Shown piece by piece: positions 25,099-33,887 of a DNA stretch of 64,000 nt. The stretch's first letter is position 1, and each line of letters opens with the position of its first letter. This DNA is from Sphingomonadaceae bacterium (lineage in GTDB: Bacteria; Pseudomonadota; Alphaproteobacteria; Sphingomonadales; Sphingomonadaceae), in NCBI GenBank assembly GCA_027533105.1, contig JAPZTW010000001.1, positions 1-64,000 of the forward strand. The letters run 5' to 3'. The notes under the pieces were generated by a model. That model saw only the letters and a program-made list of their open reading frames with translations, ran no database searches and had not been told where the DNA came from. The translations under genes were made by a program, and so were the position numbers.

Positions 25099-25119
25099 GC
25101 AGGGGCGCGCGGGGCTGGC

Positions 25120-26640
25120 ATGAACAACATCTACGACGAACTGCGATCCGCGATCTTTTCGGTCTGGCACCGGCGCTGGCTGGCGCTGGGCGTGGCCTGG
25201 GCGGTCTGCCTGCTGGGGTGGCTGGTCGTGGCGCTGGTTCCCAATACCTATGAATCGAAGGCCCGGATTTTCGTCCAGCTCGACGATGCCCTGTCGGAAG
25301 TGACCGGCGTCGGCGTCGGCAACCGCAAGCGCGATATCGACCGGGTGCAGCAGACGCTGACCAGCGCGATCAACCTGGAAAAGGTGATCCGCTCCACCGC
25401 GATCGGCGACGAGATCACCTCGCCCAAGCAGATGGAAGCCGCCGTGCTGGGCCTGGCCAAGAAGGTGAAGGTCGAAAGCGAGAAGGACAACCTGTTCGCG
25501 ATCACCGCCGAATTCGGCGATGGCGACCGCTCCGATGCCGAGAACGCCAAGATCGCGCAGGACATCGTCCAGAAGATGATCGACATCTTCCGCGAGGAGA
25601 ACCTGGCCGGCAACCGGGGCGAGATGACCCAGTCGCTGACCTTCATGGACCAGCAACTGGGCCAGCGACAGAAGGAACTGGAAGCGGCGGAGCAGAAGCG
25701 GCTCGCTTTCGAGGCCGCCAATCCCGACCTGATCCAGGGCGGGGCGGGGGCGCTCCAGCGGCTTGAGGCGGCGCGCTCGGAAATGCGCGGGATCGATGCC
25801 GATCTGGCGGCGGCCCAGTCGGCCCTCGCTGCGATCAACGGCCAGCTCGCGGGTACGCCGCAGACCTTGCCGGGCATGGGGCCGCAAGGCGGGGCGCGCG
25901 GCGCTCTGGCCGAAGCCCAGGCCATGCTCGCCGGTCTGCGCGCGCGCGGGCTGACCGAGAACCACCCCGACGTGATCGCCGCCAAGAACCAGATCAACCT
26001 GCTGCGCGGCGCGGCCGCCAGCGAAACCGGGCCCACGGGCATTCCCAACCCGGCCTATTCCTCGCTCCAATCGATCCGCGCCGAGCGGCAGGCCAGCGTC
26101 CAGGCCCTGATGGCCCGCCGCGCGGCGCTGCAATCGGATATCAGCCGGATCACCACGGCCCAGATTTCCAACCCGGAACTGGCCGCCGAACACCAGCGGA
26201 TCAACCGCGACTACGACGTGCTCAAGCAGCAATATGACAAGCTGTTGCAGGACCGCGAGGAACTGCGCCTGCGTGGCCAGGTGGAAACCGAACACAATGC
26301 GGTGAAGTTCGAGGTGATCGACCCGCCGACCACCCCGCGCGCCCCGGTTGCGCCCAACCGGCCGCTGCTGCTGCTGGCCGTGCTGGTGGTGGGGCTGGGC
26401 GCGGGCGTCGGCGCGGCTTTCGCCATCGGCCAGCTGCGCTCCACTTTCGCGACCACTGCCCGGCTTGAGCGGGCCCTTGGGCTGCCGGTGCTGGGCGCGA
26501 TCACCCACACCCTGAATGACCAGGCCCGGCTGCTGCGCAAGCGGCGGATGAAGCAGTTCTACATGGCGAGCGCCGCCTTGGGTGGGATCTTCATGCTGCT
26601 GCAGGTGGCCGAGATCATCCAGGTCCGGACGGTGGGCTGA
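25120..26640 (+). CDS. XrtA-system polysaccharide chain-length determinant (Wzz/GNVR)
   Basis: 506 residues, a polysaccharide co-polymerase of the inner membrane. An N-terminal transmembrane helix (about 22-40, LALGVAWAVCLLGWLVVALVPN), a long periplasmic coiled-coil segment (QQLGQRQKELEAAEQKRLAFEAAN onward) and a proline-rich stretch before the second helix (PRAPVAPNRPLLLLAVLVVG) follow the Wzz plan. It lacks the fused kinase domain, which is encoded by the next gene 11 bp away. It controls polymer length and works with the kinase and export lipoprotein. Confidence 0.92.
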   Translation: MNNIYDELRSAIFSVWHRRWLALGVAWAVCLLGWLVVALVPNTYESKARIFVQLDDALSEVTGVGVGNRKRDIDRVQQTLTSAINLEKVIRSTAIGDEITSPKQMEAAVLGLAKKVKVESEKDNLFAITAEFGDGDRSDAENAKIAQDIVQKMIDIFREENLAGNRGEMTQSLTFMDQQLGQRQKELEAAEQKRLAFEAANPDLIQGGAGALQRLEAARSEMRGIDADLAAAQSALAAINGQLAGTPQTLPGMGPQGGARGALAEAQAMLAGLRARGLTENHPDVIAAKNQINLLRGAAASETGPTGIPNPAYSSLQSIRAERQASVQALMARRAALQSDISRITTAQISNPELAAEHQRINRDYDVLKQQYDKLLQDREELRLRGQVETEHNAVKFEVIDPPTTPRAPVAPNRPLLLLAVLVVGLGAGVGAAFAIGQLRSTFATTARLERALGLPVLGAITHTLNDQARLLRKRRMKQFYMASAALGGIFMLLQVAEIIQVRTVG

Positions 26641-26651
26641 GGGGACAGGCA

Positions 26652-27704
26652 ATGACTGAACAGACCAAGATCCCCGTGCCGCCGCAGGACGAACCGGACG
26701 GCGCCAAGCCCAGCCTGATCGAGCGCGTGGTCCGCAATTACGACCTGGTGCGACTGGCCCCGGCGCCGATCCCCGATCACCTCGTTCCGCCTCCGTCGCA
26801 GCGCCGCCGCTATCGCCGCGCCGACGAACCGGCTGAGGCAACTGCCGCGCCCGAACCGGCGGTCAGCGCCGCCCGACCGGAAGTGGTCGTGCCCGAAGTG
26901 ATCGAGCCTGCGACGGCAACATTTGCCGTACCGGCTCCCGCCGCACCCGTCGCGCCGGTGCGCTTCACCGGGAAGGCCCATCCGGTCAAGCGCGAGCACC
27001 TGCGCGATCAGGGGCTGATCGTGCCCGAAGGTTCGGTCACCGCACTGCTGGAGGAATTCCGCATCATCAAGCGCCAGCTGCTGTTCAATGCCTCGCAGCT
27101 GCAACAGCAGGGCATGGGCATGGCCGCCCAGCGCGTGCTGATCTGCTCGCCGCATCCCGGAGAGGGCAAGACCTTCACCGCCGTCAACCTGGCGCTGTCG
27201 ATCGCGGCGGAAAAGGAAACCGAGGTGCTGCTGGTCGATGCCGACTTTGCCAAGCCATCGGTGCTGTCCGCGCTGGGCCTGCCCGGCGGCAAGGGGCTGA
27301 TGGACGCCCTGGCCGACCCGACGCTTGACGTGGCCGATTGCGTGGTCGGCACCGATATCGCCGGCCTGTGGGTGCTGCCCACCGGCAATGCGACGACTTC
27401 GGATAGCGAATACCTGTCCAGCTCGCGCACCCGCGATGTGCTCGACCGGCTGACCGAGGGCGCGCCCAACCGCTTCGTGATCTTCGATTCGCCGCCGGCC
27501 CTCGCTGCCTCGCCCGCCGCCGAACTAGCCAAGTACGTCGGCCAGGCCGTGGTTGTCGCCCGCGCCGACCGGACTGGGCAGGGATCGCTGGAAGACGCCA
27601 TCGGGCTCCTTTCGGGCTGCCCGAACATCCAGTTGCTGCTCAATGCCGTCCACTTCAGCCCCAGCGGTCGCCGCTTCGGCTCCTACTATGGTTACGGGGG
27701 GTAA
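26652..27704 (+). CDS. XrtA-associated bacterial tyrosine autokinase (CpsD/Wzc-cytoplasmic type)
   Basis: 350 residues, cytoplasmic. An N-terminal proline/alanine-rich tail precedes the kinase P-loop SPHPGEGKTFTAVNLALS (near 167-174), Walker A' VLLVDADFAKPSVLSALGL and Walker B RFVIFDSPPALAAS. The C-terminus ends in a short tyrosine-bearing tail, GRRFGSYYGYGG, the likely autophosphorylation cluster. BY-kinases regulate polysaccharide assembly through their Wzz partner; here the partner is the preceding membrane protein. Confidence 0.9.
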   Translation: MTEQTKIPVPPQDEPDGAKPSLIERVVRNYDLVRLAPAPIPDHLVPPPSQRRRYRRADEPAEATAAPEPAVSAARPEVVVPEVIEPATATFAVPAPAAPVAPVRFTGKAHPVKREHLRDQGLIVPEGSVTALLEEFRIIKRQLLFNASQLQQQGMGMAAQRVLICSPHPGEGKTFTAVNLALSIAAEKETEVLLVDADFAKPSVLSALGLPGGKGLMDALADPTLDVADCVVGTDIAGLWVLPTGNATTSDSEYLSSSRTRDVLDRLTEGAPNRFVIFDSPPALAASPAAELAKYVGQAVVVARADRTGQGSLEDAIGLLSGCPNIQLLLNAVHFSPSGRRFGSYYGYGG

Positions 27705-27706
27705 TC

Positions 27707-29458
27707 ATGGCCTCGCATCACAAGTTTCTGATCGCGCTGCTGGGCAGTGGAGCCGCCCTGGCCCTGCCGCTGGCGGCCCAGGCCCAGACCCTGGCCTATG
27801 GCGATGTCTCGGGCGGCGGATCGCGCAGCAGCGCGTCCCCCGGGGACAGCGACGAAGCCAGCGAGGATAATGGCGGCGATGCCGTTGGCAGCCGTCCGCG
27901 CCGCGAAAAGCGCGTCAAGGTCACGCCTTACATCGAGGCCCAGCAGGTCGCCTTTGCCGAGATCAGCCCCGGCAACGAGGTGCTGACCTATTCGGTGCTG
28001 TCGGCCGGGGTCGATGCGGCGATTGCCGGGCGGAACAATTCGGCCTCGCTCTCGCTGCGTTATGAGCGGCGCTTTGGCTGGGGCAACAACACGACGGACA
28101 GCGATGCGGTCAGTGGCCTGGCCCGCGCCTCGATGGCGGTGGTGCCGCGCACCCTGACGATCGAGGCCGGCGCCCTTGCCGCGCGCACCAGCGTTGAAAA
28201 CAATGGCGCGGCTATGACCAGCGGGCTGGAGTTCGGGGATTCAGTCACCCAGATCTATTCGGTCTATGCCGGGCCAAGCCTGACCACCAATGCCGGCGCG
28301 GTCGCGATCACCGGATCCTATCGCTTGGGCTATACCCGGGTTGAATCGCCCAATGCCGTGCCGGTCGCACCGGGCCAGCCGGCGATCGATGTGTTCAACG
28401 ATTCGGTCACGCACAATGCCGCCGTCCGGGCCGGAGTGAAGCCGGGCGATGTCCTGCCGGTCGGGCTGGGGGTGGGCGCGGGCTATAACCGCGAAGACAT
28501 CTCCAATCTCGATCAACGGGTCGAGGACCGCTGGGTGCGGGGTGATGTGACCGTGCCGGTCACCGACCAGCTCCATGTGGTTGGCGGCGTGGGCTATGAA
28601 AAGGTCCGCGTGTCCAGCCGCGACGCGGTGCGCGATCCGGTCACCGGCAATCCGGTAATCGGCAGCGACGGCCGCTATGTGACTGACAAGACCGCACCGC
28701 GCACTATTGCCTATGACGCCGATGGGCTGATCTGGGACGCCGGGGTAATCTGGCGGCCCAGCCGCCGCACCGCGCTCGAGGCCCATGTCGGGCGGCGTTA
28801 TGGCTCGACCAGCTATTACGGCAGCTTTGCCTATGCCCCCGATGCGCGCAGCAGCATCAACGTGTCGGTCTATGACTCGATCAACGGCATCGGCGGCCAG
28901 CTGAACAATGCCCTGGCGGCCCTGCCGACCGAATTCGAAGCCGTGCGCAACCCGCTGACCGGCAGCCTCAACGGCTGCGTCCAGGCCGGCGGCACGGTGG
29001 CAGCGGGGCAGAGCCCCTGCCTGTCGAGCGCGCTGGCTTCGGTCCGCAGCTCGGTCTTCCGTTCGCGCGGGGTGATGGCCAGCTACAGCGTTTCGGGCAC
29101 CCGCCTGCAATATGGCTTTGGCGGCGGCTATGACCGGCGCAAGTTCATTGCCGCACCCGGCACGGTGCTGGCGGCAGCCAATGGCGTGATCGACGAGAAC
29201 GTCTGGGTTGCGGCCTATCTCAGCGGCCGGATCGACCGGAATTCCGGTTTCTCGACCAACATCTACGCCAATTGGTACCAAAGCGGAGAAGCCTTGGCTG
29301 GCGATGTCAGCGGGATCGGCGCATCCGCAGCCTACTATCGCAACCTGACCAGCAAGCTGACCGCCACGGCGGCTGTCGGTGTCGACGGGGTCAAGCGCGA
29401 GACGCTGGAAGACATCTGGTCGGCCCAGGCCATGGTTGGCCTGCGCTATTCGTTCTGA
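27707..29458 (+). CDS. XrtA/PEP-CTERM-associated outer membrane beta-barrel protein
   Basis: 583 residues. A signal peptide (MASHHKFLIALLGSGAALAL, cleavage near AQAQT) is followed by a charged segment and then repeated beta-strands with aromatic ends (SLSLRYERRFGWG, AVAITGSYRLGYTRVE, VHVVGGVGYEKVRVSS-type strands). The last residue is Phe after MVGLRYSF, as expected for a BAM-inserted barrel. The family accompanies xrtA loci (TIGR03016-like); it probably assists polymer or protein passage at the outer membrane. Only 2 bp separate it from the kinase gene. Confidence 0.88.
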   Translation: MASHHKFLIALLGSGAALALPLAAQAQTLAYGDVSGGGSRSSASPGDSDEASEDNGGDAVGSRPRREKRVKVTPYIEAQQVAFAEISPGNEVLTYSVLSAGVDAAIAGRNNSASLSLRYERRFGWGNNTTDSDAVSGLARASMAVVPRTLTIEAGALAARTSVENNGAAMTSGLEFGDSVTQIYSVYAGPSLTTNAGAVAITGSYRLGYTRVESPNAVPVAPGQPAIDVFNDSVTHNAAVRAGVKPGDVLPVGLGVGAGYNREDISNLDQRVEDRWVRGDVTVPVTDQLHVVGGVGYEKVRVSSRDAVRDPVTGNPVIGSDGRYVTDKTAPRTIAYDADGLIWDAGVIWRPSRRTALEAHVGRRYGSTSYYGSFAYAPDARSSINVSVYDSINGIGGQLNNALAALPTEFEAVRNPLTGSLNGCVQAGGTVAAGQSPCLSSALASVRSSVFRSRGVMASYSVSGTRLQYGFGGGYDRRKFIAAPGTVLAAANGVIDENVWVAAYLSGRIDRNSGFSTNIYANWYQSGEALAGDVSGIGASAAYYRNLTSKLTATAAVGVDGVKRETLEDIWSAQAMVGLRYSF

Positions 29459-29478
29459 GCCCGACGGAGGATTTGAGG

Positions 29479-30687
29479 ATGTTCAACGATTTCTACGGGC
29501 TGACCGGACGGCCATTCCAGCTGACGCCCGATCCGGCGTTCTATTTCGAGAGCCTGACGCACCGCAAGGCGCTGTCCTACCTGTCCTATGGCCTGGCCCA
29601 GGGTGAAGGTTTCGTGGTGATCACGGGCGAGGTCGGGGCCGGCAAGTCCACCCTGGTCGCGCACCTGATGGCCACGATTGACCCGGCCCGGCTGACGGCT
29701 GCCCAGATCGTGACCAGCAAGCTCGATGGCGAGGAACTGGTCCATGTCGTGGCCCAGGCCTTTGGCCTGATTGTCGACGGGCATGACAAGGCCTCGGCGC
29801 TGGGCGCGATTGAGGCTTTCCTGCATGACGAGGCCCGCGCCGGGCGGCGCTGCCTGCTGGTGGTCGATGAAAGCCAGAACCTGCAGTTCGAGGCGCTGGA
29901 AGAATTGCGGATGCTGTCCAACTTCCAGCTGGGCGCGCATCCCCTCTTGCAGACCCTGCTGCTGGGCCAGCCGGAATTCCGCGACACGATCCAGGGCCAC
30001 CCGCAGCTGGAGCAATTGCGCCAGCGCGTGATCGCCGCCCATCACCTTGAGGCGATGGAGCTGGGCGAAGTGCAGCCCTATATCGAGCATCGCCTGAAAT
30101 GCGTGGGCTGGACCGGCAATCCGCAGTTCGACCAGCGCGTCTTCACCGAGCTTTACGAGGCTTCGGGCGGGGTGCCGCGCCGGATCAACCAGATCTGCAA
30201 CCGCCTGATGATGCTGGGTGCAGTCGAACAGCGCACCCGGATCGACGGGGCCATGCTGAGCCAGGTGCTCGACGAACTGGAGATCGACGGCACGCTGCAG
30301 TTGAAGCGTCCGGCCCCGCAGGCCGCGCCGCAGCCGGCAGCGGTCGAGGCGCCCGTCACGGCCCCGACTGCGGCAAAGGCCGCGCCGTTTGCCGCACCCG
30401 TCGCGCCGAGCGAAGTGGCGGGCGTGGCACTGGCGCAATTGCAGGCCATGCTGGCCGAGCGCGATGCCCAGATCGCCGAACTGCAGCAGGCCGTGATCGA
30501 GCTGGCCAACGAGCAGGAAGCGGCTGCTCCCCAGCAGGGCGTCTCGGCTGATGTCGTTGCAGCGCTGGAGAACCGTTTCGAGGCGCTCGAAGCCAAGATG
30601 ATCGAGCAGGAGCGGACCATCCGTCACACGCTGACCATGCTGATCGAGTGGATCGAGGCCGAAGACGCCGATCGCGCTGCAGCCTGA
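29479..30687 (+). CDS. XrtA-associated AAA ATPase
   Basis: 402 residues. The start YGLTGRPFQLTPDPAFYF and Walker A ITGEVGAGKSTLVAHL (about 50-58), Walker B CLLVVDESQNL and GGVPRRINQICNRLMML match the ExeA/GspA-like ATPases of the TIGR03015 type that occur in PEP-CTERM loci. The C-terminal third is Ala/Pro-rich and then a coiled coil (LAERDAQIAELQQAVIEL). The ATG at 29479 has GAGG just before it. It is thought to support assembly or export; the mechanism is unknown. Confidence 0.9.
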   Translation: MFNDFYGLTGRPFQLTPDPAFYFESLTHRKALSYLSYGLAQGEGFVVITGEVGAGKSTLVAHLMATIDPARLTAAQIVTSKLDGEELVHVVAQAFGLIVDGHDKASALGAIEAFLHDEARAGRRCLLVVDESQNLQFEALEELRMLSNFQLGAHPLLQTLLLGQPEFRDTIQGHPQLEQLRQRVIAAHHLEAMELGEVQPYIEHRLKCVGWTGNPQFDQRVFTELYEASGGVPRRINQICNRLMMLGAVEQRTRIDGAMLSQVLDELEIDGTLQLKRPAPQAAPQPAAVEAPVTAPTAAKAAPFAAPVAPSEVAGVALAQLQAMLAERDAQIAELQQAVIELANEQEAAAPQQGVSADVVAALENRFEALEAKMIEQERTIRHTLTMLIEWIEAEDADRAAA

Positions 30688-30703
30688 ACGAAGGGAACCG
30701 AGC

Positions 30704-31582
30704 GTGGCGGCCATTCCCGACCGGATAGTCAACGGCCTGTCGGTCGACGTCGAGGACTGGTTCCAGGTCGGCGCCTTCGAAGGCGTGATCGACCGGGAGG
30801 CCTGGGATGCGCTGCCCGACCGGGTCGAGCGCAATCTCGACGAGATCCTCGCGCTGTTCGCGGCCTGCGAGGTGAAGGCCACTTTCTTTACCCTGGGCTG
30901 GGTGGCGCAGCGGCATGGCCCGCTGATGCGCCGGATTGTCGCCGCGGGTCACGAACTTGCGAGCCATGGCTGGGATCATGCGCGGGTCTTCACCCTGGGC
31001 AGGGAGGCCTTCGCGGCAGATGTCGAGCGCGCCCGCAAGGTGCTGGAGGATGCGGCGGGTGTGGCGATCACCGGCTATCGTGCGCCCAGCTTCTCGATCG
31101 ACCAGCGCACCCCCTGGGCCTATGACGTGCTGGCGGAGCAGGGCTATGCCTATAGCTCCAGCGTCGCGCCGATCGTTCACGATCACTATGGCTGGCGCGA
31201 AGCGCCGCGCTTTGCCTTTCGCCCGCTGGACGGGAGCGATCTGGTCGAGATTCCGGTCACCACCGCCGAATTCGCCGGGCGGCGGCTGGCGGCGGGCGGG
31301 GGCGGGTTCTTCCGGGTCCTGCCCTATGCCTTCTCGCGCTGGGCGATCCGCCAGGTCAACGGCACCGACCGGCGTCCGGCCGTGTTCTATTTCCACCCCT
31401 GGGAGATCGACCCGGCCCAGCCGCGCGTTCCCGGCGCCCCGCTGCGTTCGCGGCTGCGGCATTACACCAACCTTTCGGCGATGGCCGGCAAGCTGGAACA
31501 GCTGATCTGCGAATTTGAGTGGGGCCGGATGGACGAGCTGGCCCGGCGCGAGGCCCGGCAGGCCCTGGACCTCGCCGCGTGA
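30704..31582 (+). CDS. XrtA-system polysaccharide deacetylase (NodB fold, DUF3473)
   Basis: 292 residues. The NodB motif 1 LSVDVEDWFQV (catalytic/metal Asp), motif 2 HELASHGWDHARVF (HxxxH zinc ligands), YRAPSFSI and a late FYFHPWEID are visible, with the DUF3473 tail. It would remove acetyl groups from the sugar polymer, probably in the periplasm or at the inner membrane, though no signal peptide is seen. GTG start at 30704; the stop overlaps the following GTG (GTGA). Confidence 0.92.
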   Translation: MAAIPDRIVNGLSVDVEDWFQVGAFEGVIDREAWDALPDRVERNLDEILALFAACEVKATFFTLGWVAQRHGPLMRRIVAAGHELASHGWDHARVFTLGREAFAADVERARKVLEDAAGVAITGYRAPSFSIDQRTPWAYDVLAEQGYAYSSSVAPIVHDHYGWREAPRFAFRPLDGSDLVEIPVTTAEFAGRRLAAGGGGFFRVLPYAFSRWAIRQVNGTDRRPAVFYFHPWEIDPAQPRVPGAPLRSRLRHYTNLSAMAGKLEQLICEFEWGRMDELARREARQALDLAA

Positions 31583-32652
31583 ACGCGCCGTTCCGCCTTG
31601 ATGACCGGGTGATCGAGATCGACCTCGCCGATCCGGGCGAGGCGGCGCAGATCGAGGCCTTTGTGGCCGCGCAGTCCAACGCGACCCCGTTTCACCGCCC
31701 GGCCTGGCTGACGGCGGTGGCGGCGGGCAGCGGCAATCGCGCGCTGCTCCTCGCGATTGAACGCGGCGGCATGATCGCGGCGATCCTGCCGCTGCTTGAC
31801 GTGCGTTCGCCGCTGTTCGGCAAGGTGCTGGTCTCCAGCGGCTTTGGCGTCGGCGGCGGGATCCTTGCCGAGCGTGCGGTCGATGCGGACCTGCTGATCG
31901 AAGCGGCCGAGCGCGAAGCTCTGGCGCGCGGCTGTCCGACCATCGAACTGCGCGGCGGGCCGCTGCCCGAAGGACGCACTGGCTGGCGGGTGCGCAGCGA
32001 TAGCCACTGCGGCTATGTCGCCGACCTCGCTCCCGACGATGACGCCCAGCTGGCCGCGATCCCGCGCAAGCAGCGCGCCGAGGTGCGCAAGGGGCTGGCA
32101 GCCGACCTGACCGTGCGGATCGGCACCGGACCGGATGACCGCGCGGCCCATTACGCCGTCTATGCCGAAAGCGTCCGCAATCTCGGCACGCCGGTCTTTC
32201 CGAAGCGGCTGTTTGCGGAAGTGCTCGATGCTTTTGGCCCCGATGCCGATATCCTGACCGTGTTCCACCAGGGCACGCCGGTCGCGAGCGTGCTCTCGCT
32301 CTATCATGGCGGCGCGGTCATGCCCTATTGGGGCGGAGGTACTCGCGCCGCGCGGGCCCTGCGCGCCAATGACCGGATGTATTTCGAACTGATGCTGCAC
32401 GCCCGCAGGCGCGGCTGCGGCCGGTTCGACTTTGGCCGCTCCAAGGTCAATTCCGGGGCCGGGGACTTCAAGAAGAACTGGGGCTTTGCGGCCAGTCCGC
32501 TGGGCTATGCCAGCTGGACCGCGCCGGGCGCCGAGCCCCGCGATGCCGACCCCACCAGCGCGCGCCATGCCCGGCGGATCGCGCTGTGGAAGCGCTTGCC
32601 GCTGCCTTTCGCCAACCTGTTCGGGCCGTTCATTTCCCGGGGCCTGGCATGA
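31579..32652 (+). CDS. FemAB family XrtA-associated protein
   Basis: 357 residues. The opening DDRVIEIDLADPGEAAQIEAFV and TPFHRPAWLTAV, then VASVLSLYHGGAVMPYWGGGTRAARALRANDRM and FDFGRSKVNSGAGDFKKNWGF match FemAB/GNAT-like proteins of PEP-CTERM loci. Homologues transfer an acyl or aminoacyl group; acceptor unknown. GTG start at 31579 is coupled to the deacetylase stop (GTGA) and the stop is coupled to the glycosyltransferase (ATGA). It is a second FemAB/GNAT-like protein in the locus besides the one at 20444-21457. Confidence 0.88.
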   Translation: MNAPFRLDDRVIEIDLADPGEAAQIEAFVAAQSNATPFHRPAWLTAVAAGSGNRALLLAIERGGMIAAILPLLDVRSPLFGKVLVSSGFGVGGGILAERAVDADLLIEAAEREALARGCPTIELRGGPLPEGRTGWRVRSDSHCGYVADLAPDDDAQLAAIPRKQRAEVRKGLAADLTVRIGTGPDDRAAHYAVYAESVRNLGTPVFPKRLFAEVLDAFGPDADILTVFHQGTPVASVLSLYHGGAVMPYWGGGTRAARALRANDRMYFELMLHARRRGCGRFDFGRSKVNSGAGDFKKNWGFAASPLGYASWTAPGAEPRDADPTSARHARRIALWKRLPLPFANLFGPFISRGLA

Positions 32653-33887
32653 CCAACGAAATCCTGTTCATCTCGCATCGGATGCCGTTCCCGCCCGATC
32701 GGGGTGACAAGATCCGCTCGCACCACGTGCTGAAACGGCTGGCGGCGCTGGCACCAGTCCATGTTGCGACCTTCGCCGATGACGAACGCGATATTGCCGA
32801 GGAAGTGGAACTGGCCGCCCTTGCTCGGTCCTATCGTCTGGTCCGGCGGGTCAAGCCGCTGGTCCTGTCGGGCGTCCAGGCCATCGTCCAGAACAAGCCG
32901 GTCAGCCTGACCGCCTTTTCGAACAGCGAGCTGGCCGGTTACATCGAAACAGTGCTGCGGGAACGGCCGATCTCGACCATCTATGTCTTTTCCGGGCAGA
33001 TGGGCCAGTACATCCCGGACTGGTTCAAGGGGCGGGTCGTGTTCGACTTCGTCGATGTCGATTCGGCCAAGTTCGAAGCCTATGCCGAGCGCGACACGGG
33101 GCTGCGGCGCTGGATCCATGCGCGCGAAGCCAGGCTGCTGCAGGCCGAGGAAGCCCGCCAGGCCGCGCGCGCCGATCTCAGCCTGCTGATCTCGCCCGAG
33201 GAGGCAGCCCTGTTCCGGGCGCGCCTGGCCCCGGAACAGGCGGCGGTCACCGAGGTGCGATCGATGCGCAACGGGATTGAAAGCCGTTACTTCGATCCGG
33301 CGGCCGTGCGGCCCGAACCGCGCCTGCTCGATTGCCCCGGCCCGCGGATCATCTTCACCGGGCAGATGGACTATGCCCCGAACATCGAGGCCGCGCTGCG
33401 CGTGATCGAGCGCCTGCTGCCCGGCATCCGCGAACTGCTGCCCAATGCCACTTTCCACGTGGTCGGACGCAATCCGCCGGACGAGCTGACCCGTCATCAT
33501 GAACGCGCCGGGGTCCACGTCTGGGGCGGGGTGGACGACATGCGCACCTGGCTGGCGGCGGCCGAACTCGCCCTGGTTCCGCTCGAAATTGCCCGCGGCA
33601 TCCAGAACAAGGTGCTGGAAGCCATGGCGATGAACCTGCCGGTCGTGCTGACCCCTTCGGCCGCGACCGGGATCGGCGCGGTCGATGGCCAGCATTTCGT
33701 GGTGGCCGATAGCGATGCCGAACTGATCGACCGCGTTACGGCGCTGCTCTCCCATCCACGCCAGGGCTGGAGCATGGGGCTGGAAGCCCGCCGCTTCGTG
33801 GTTGATCACCTCAGCTGGCAAGCCAGCCTGGCGCCCCTCGCGGAAATGATCGGCGCAGCCGGAACGCAGCGGCGCAATGCCGCCTGA
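32649..33887 (+). CDS. XrtA-system glycosyltransferase (TIGR03087-like, GT4 type)
   Basis: 412 residues, GT-B fold. The N-terminus ILFISHRMPFPPDRGDKIRSHHVL is characteristic of the PEP-CTERM family of sugar transferases. The C-terminal half has ITFTGQMDYAPN-type and VVGRNPPDELTRHHERAGVHVWGGVDDM, then LVPLEIARGIQNKVLEAMAMNLPVV, with the E-x7-E-like nucleotide-sugar region. It adds sugar to the polymer at the cytosolic face. It overlaps xrtA by 11 bp. Confidence 0.9.
   Translation: MTNEILFISHRMPFPPDRGDKIRSHHVLKRLAALAPVHVATFADDERDIAEEVELAALARSYRLVRRVKPLVLSGVQAIVQNKPVSLTAFSNSELAGYIETVLRERPISTIYVFSGQMGQYIPDWFKGRVVFDFVDVDSAKFEAYAERDTGLRRWIHAREARLLQAEEARQAARADLSLLISPEEAALFRARLAPEQAAVTEVRSMRNGIESRYFDPAAVRPEPRLLDCPGPRIIFTGQMDYAPNIEAALRVIERLLPGIRELLPNATFHVVGRNPPDELTRHHERAGVHVWGGVDDMRTWLAAAELALVPLEIARGIQNKVLEAMAMNLPVVLTPSAATGIGAVDGQHFVVADSDAELIDRVTALLSHPRQGWSMGLEARRFVVDHLSWQASLAPLAEMIGAAGTQRRNAA

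Noticed and set aside
24469..26841. A 790-codon minus-strand frame opposite the export lipoprotein and chain-length genes
   Set aside because: Shadow of two recognisable genes; no start signal or domain.
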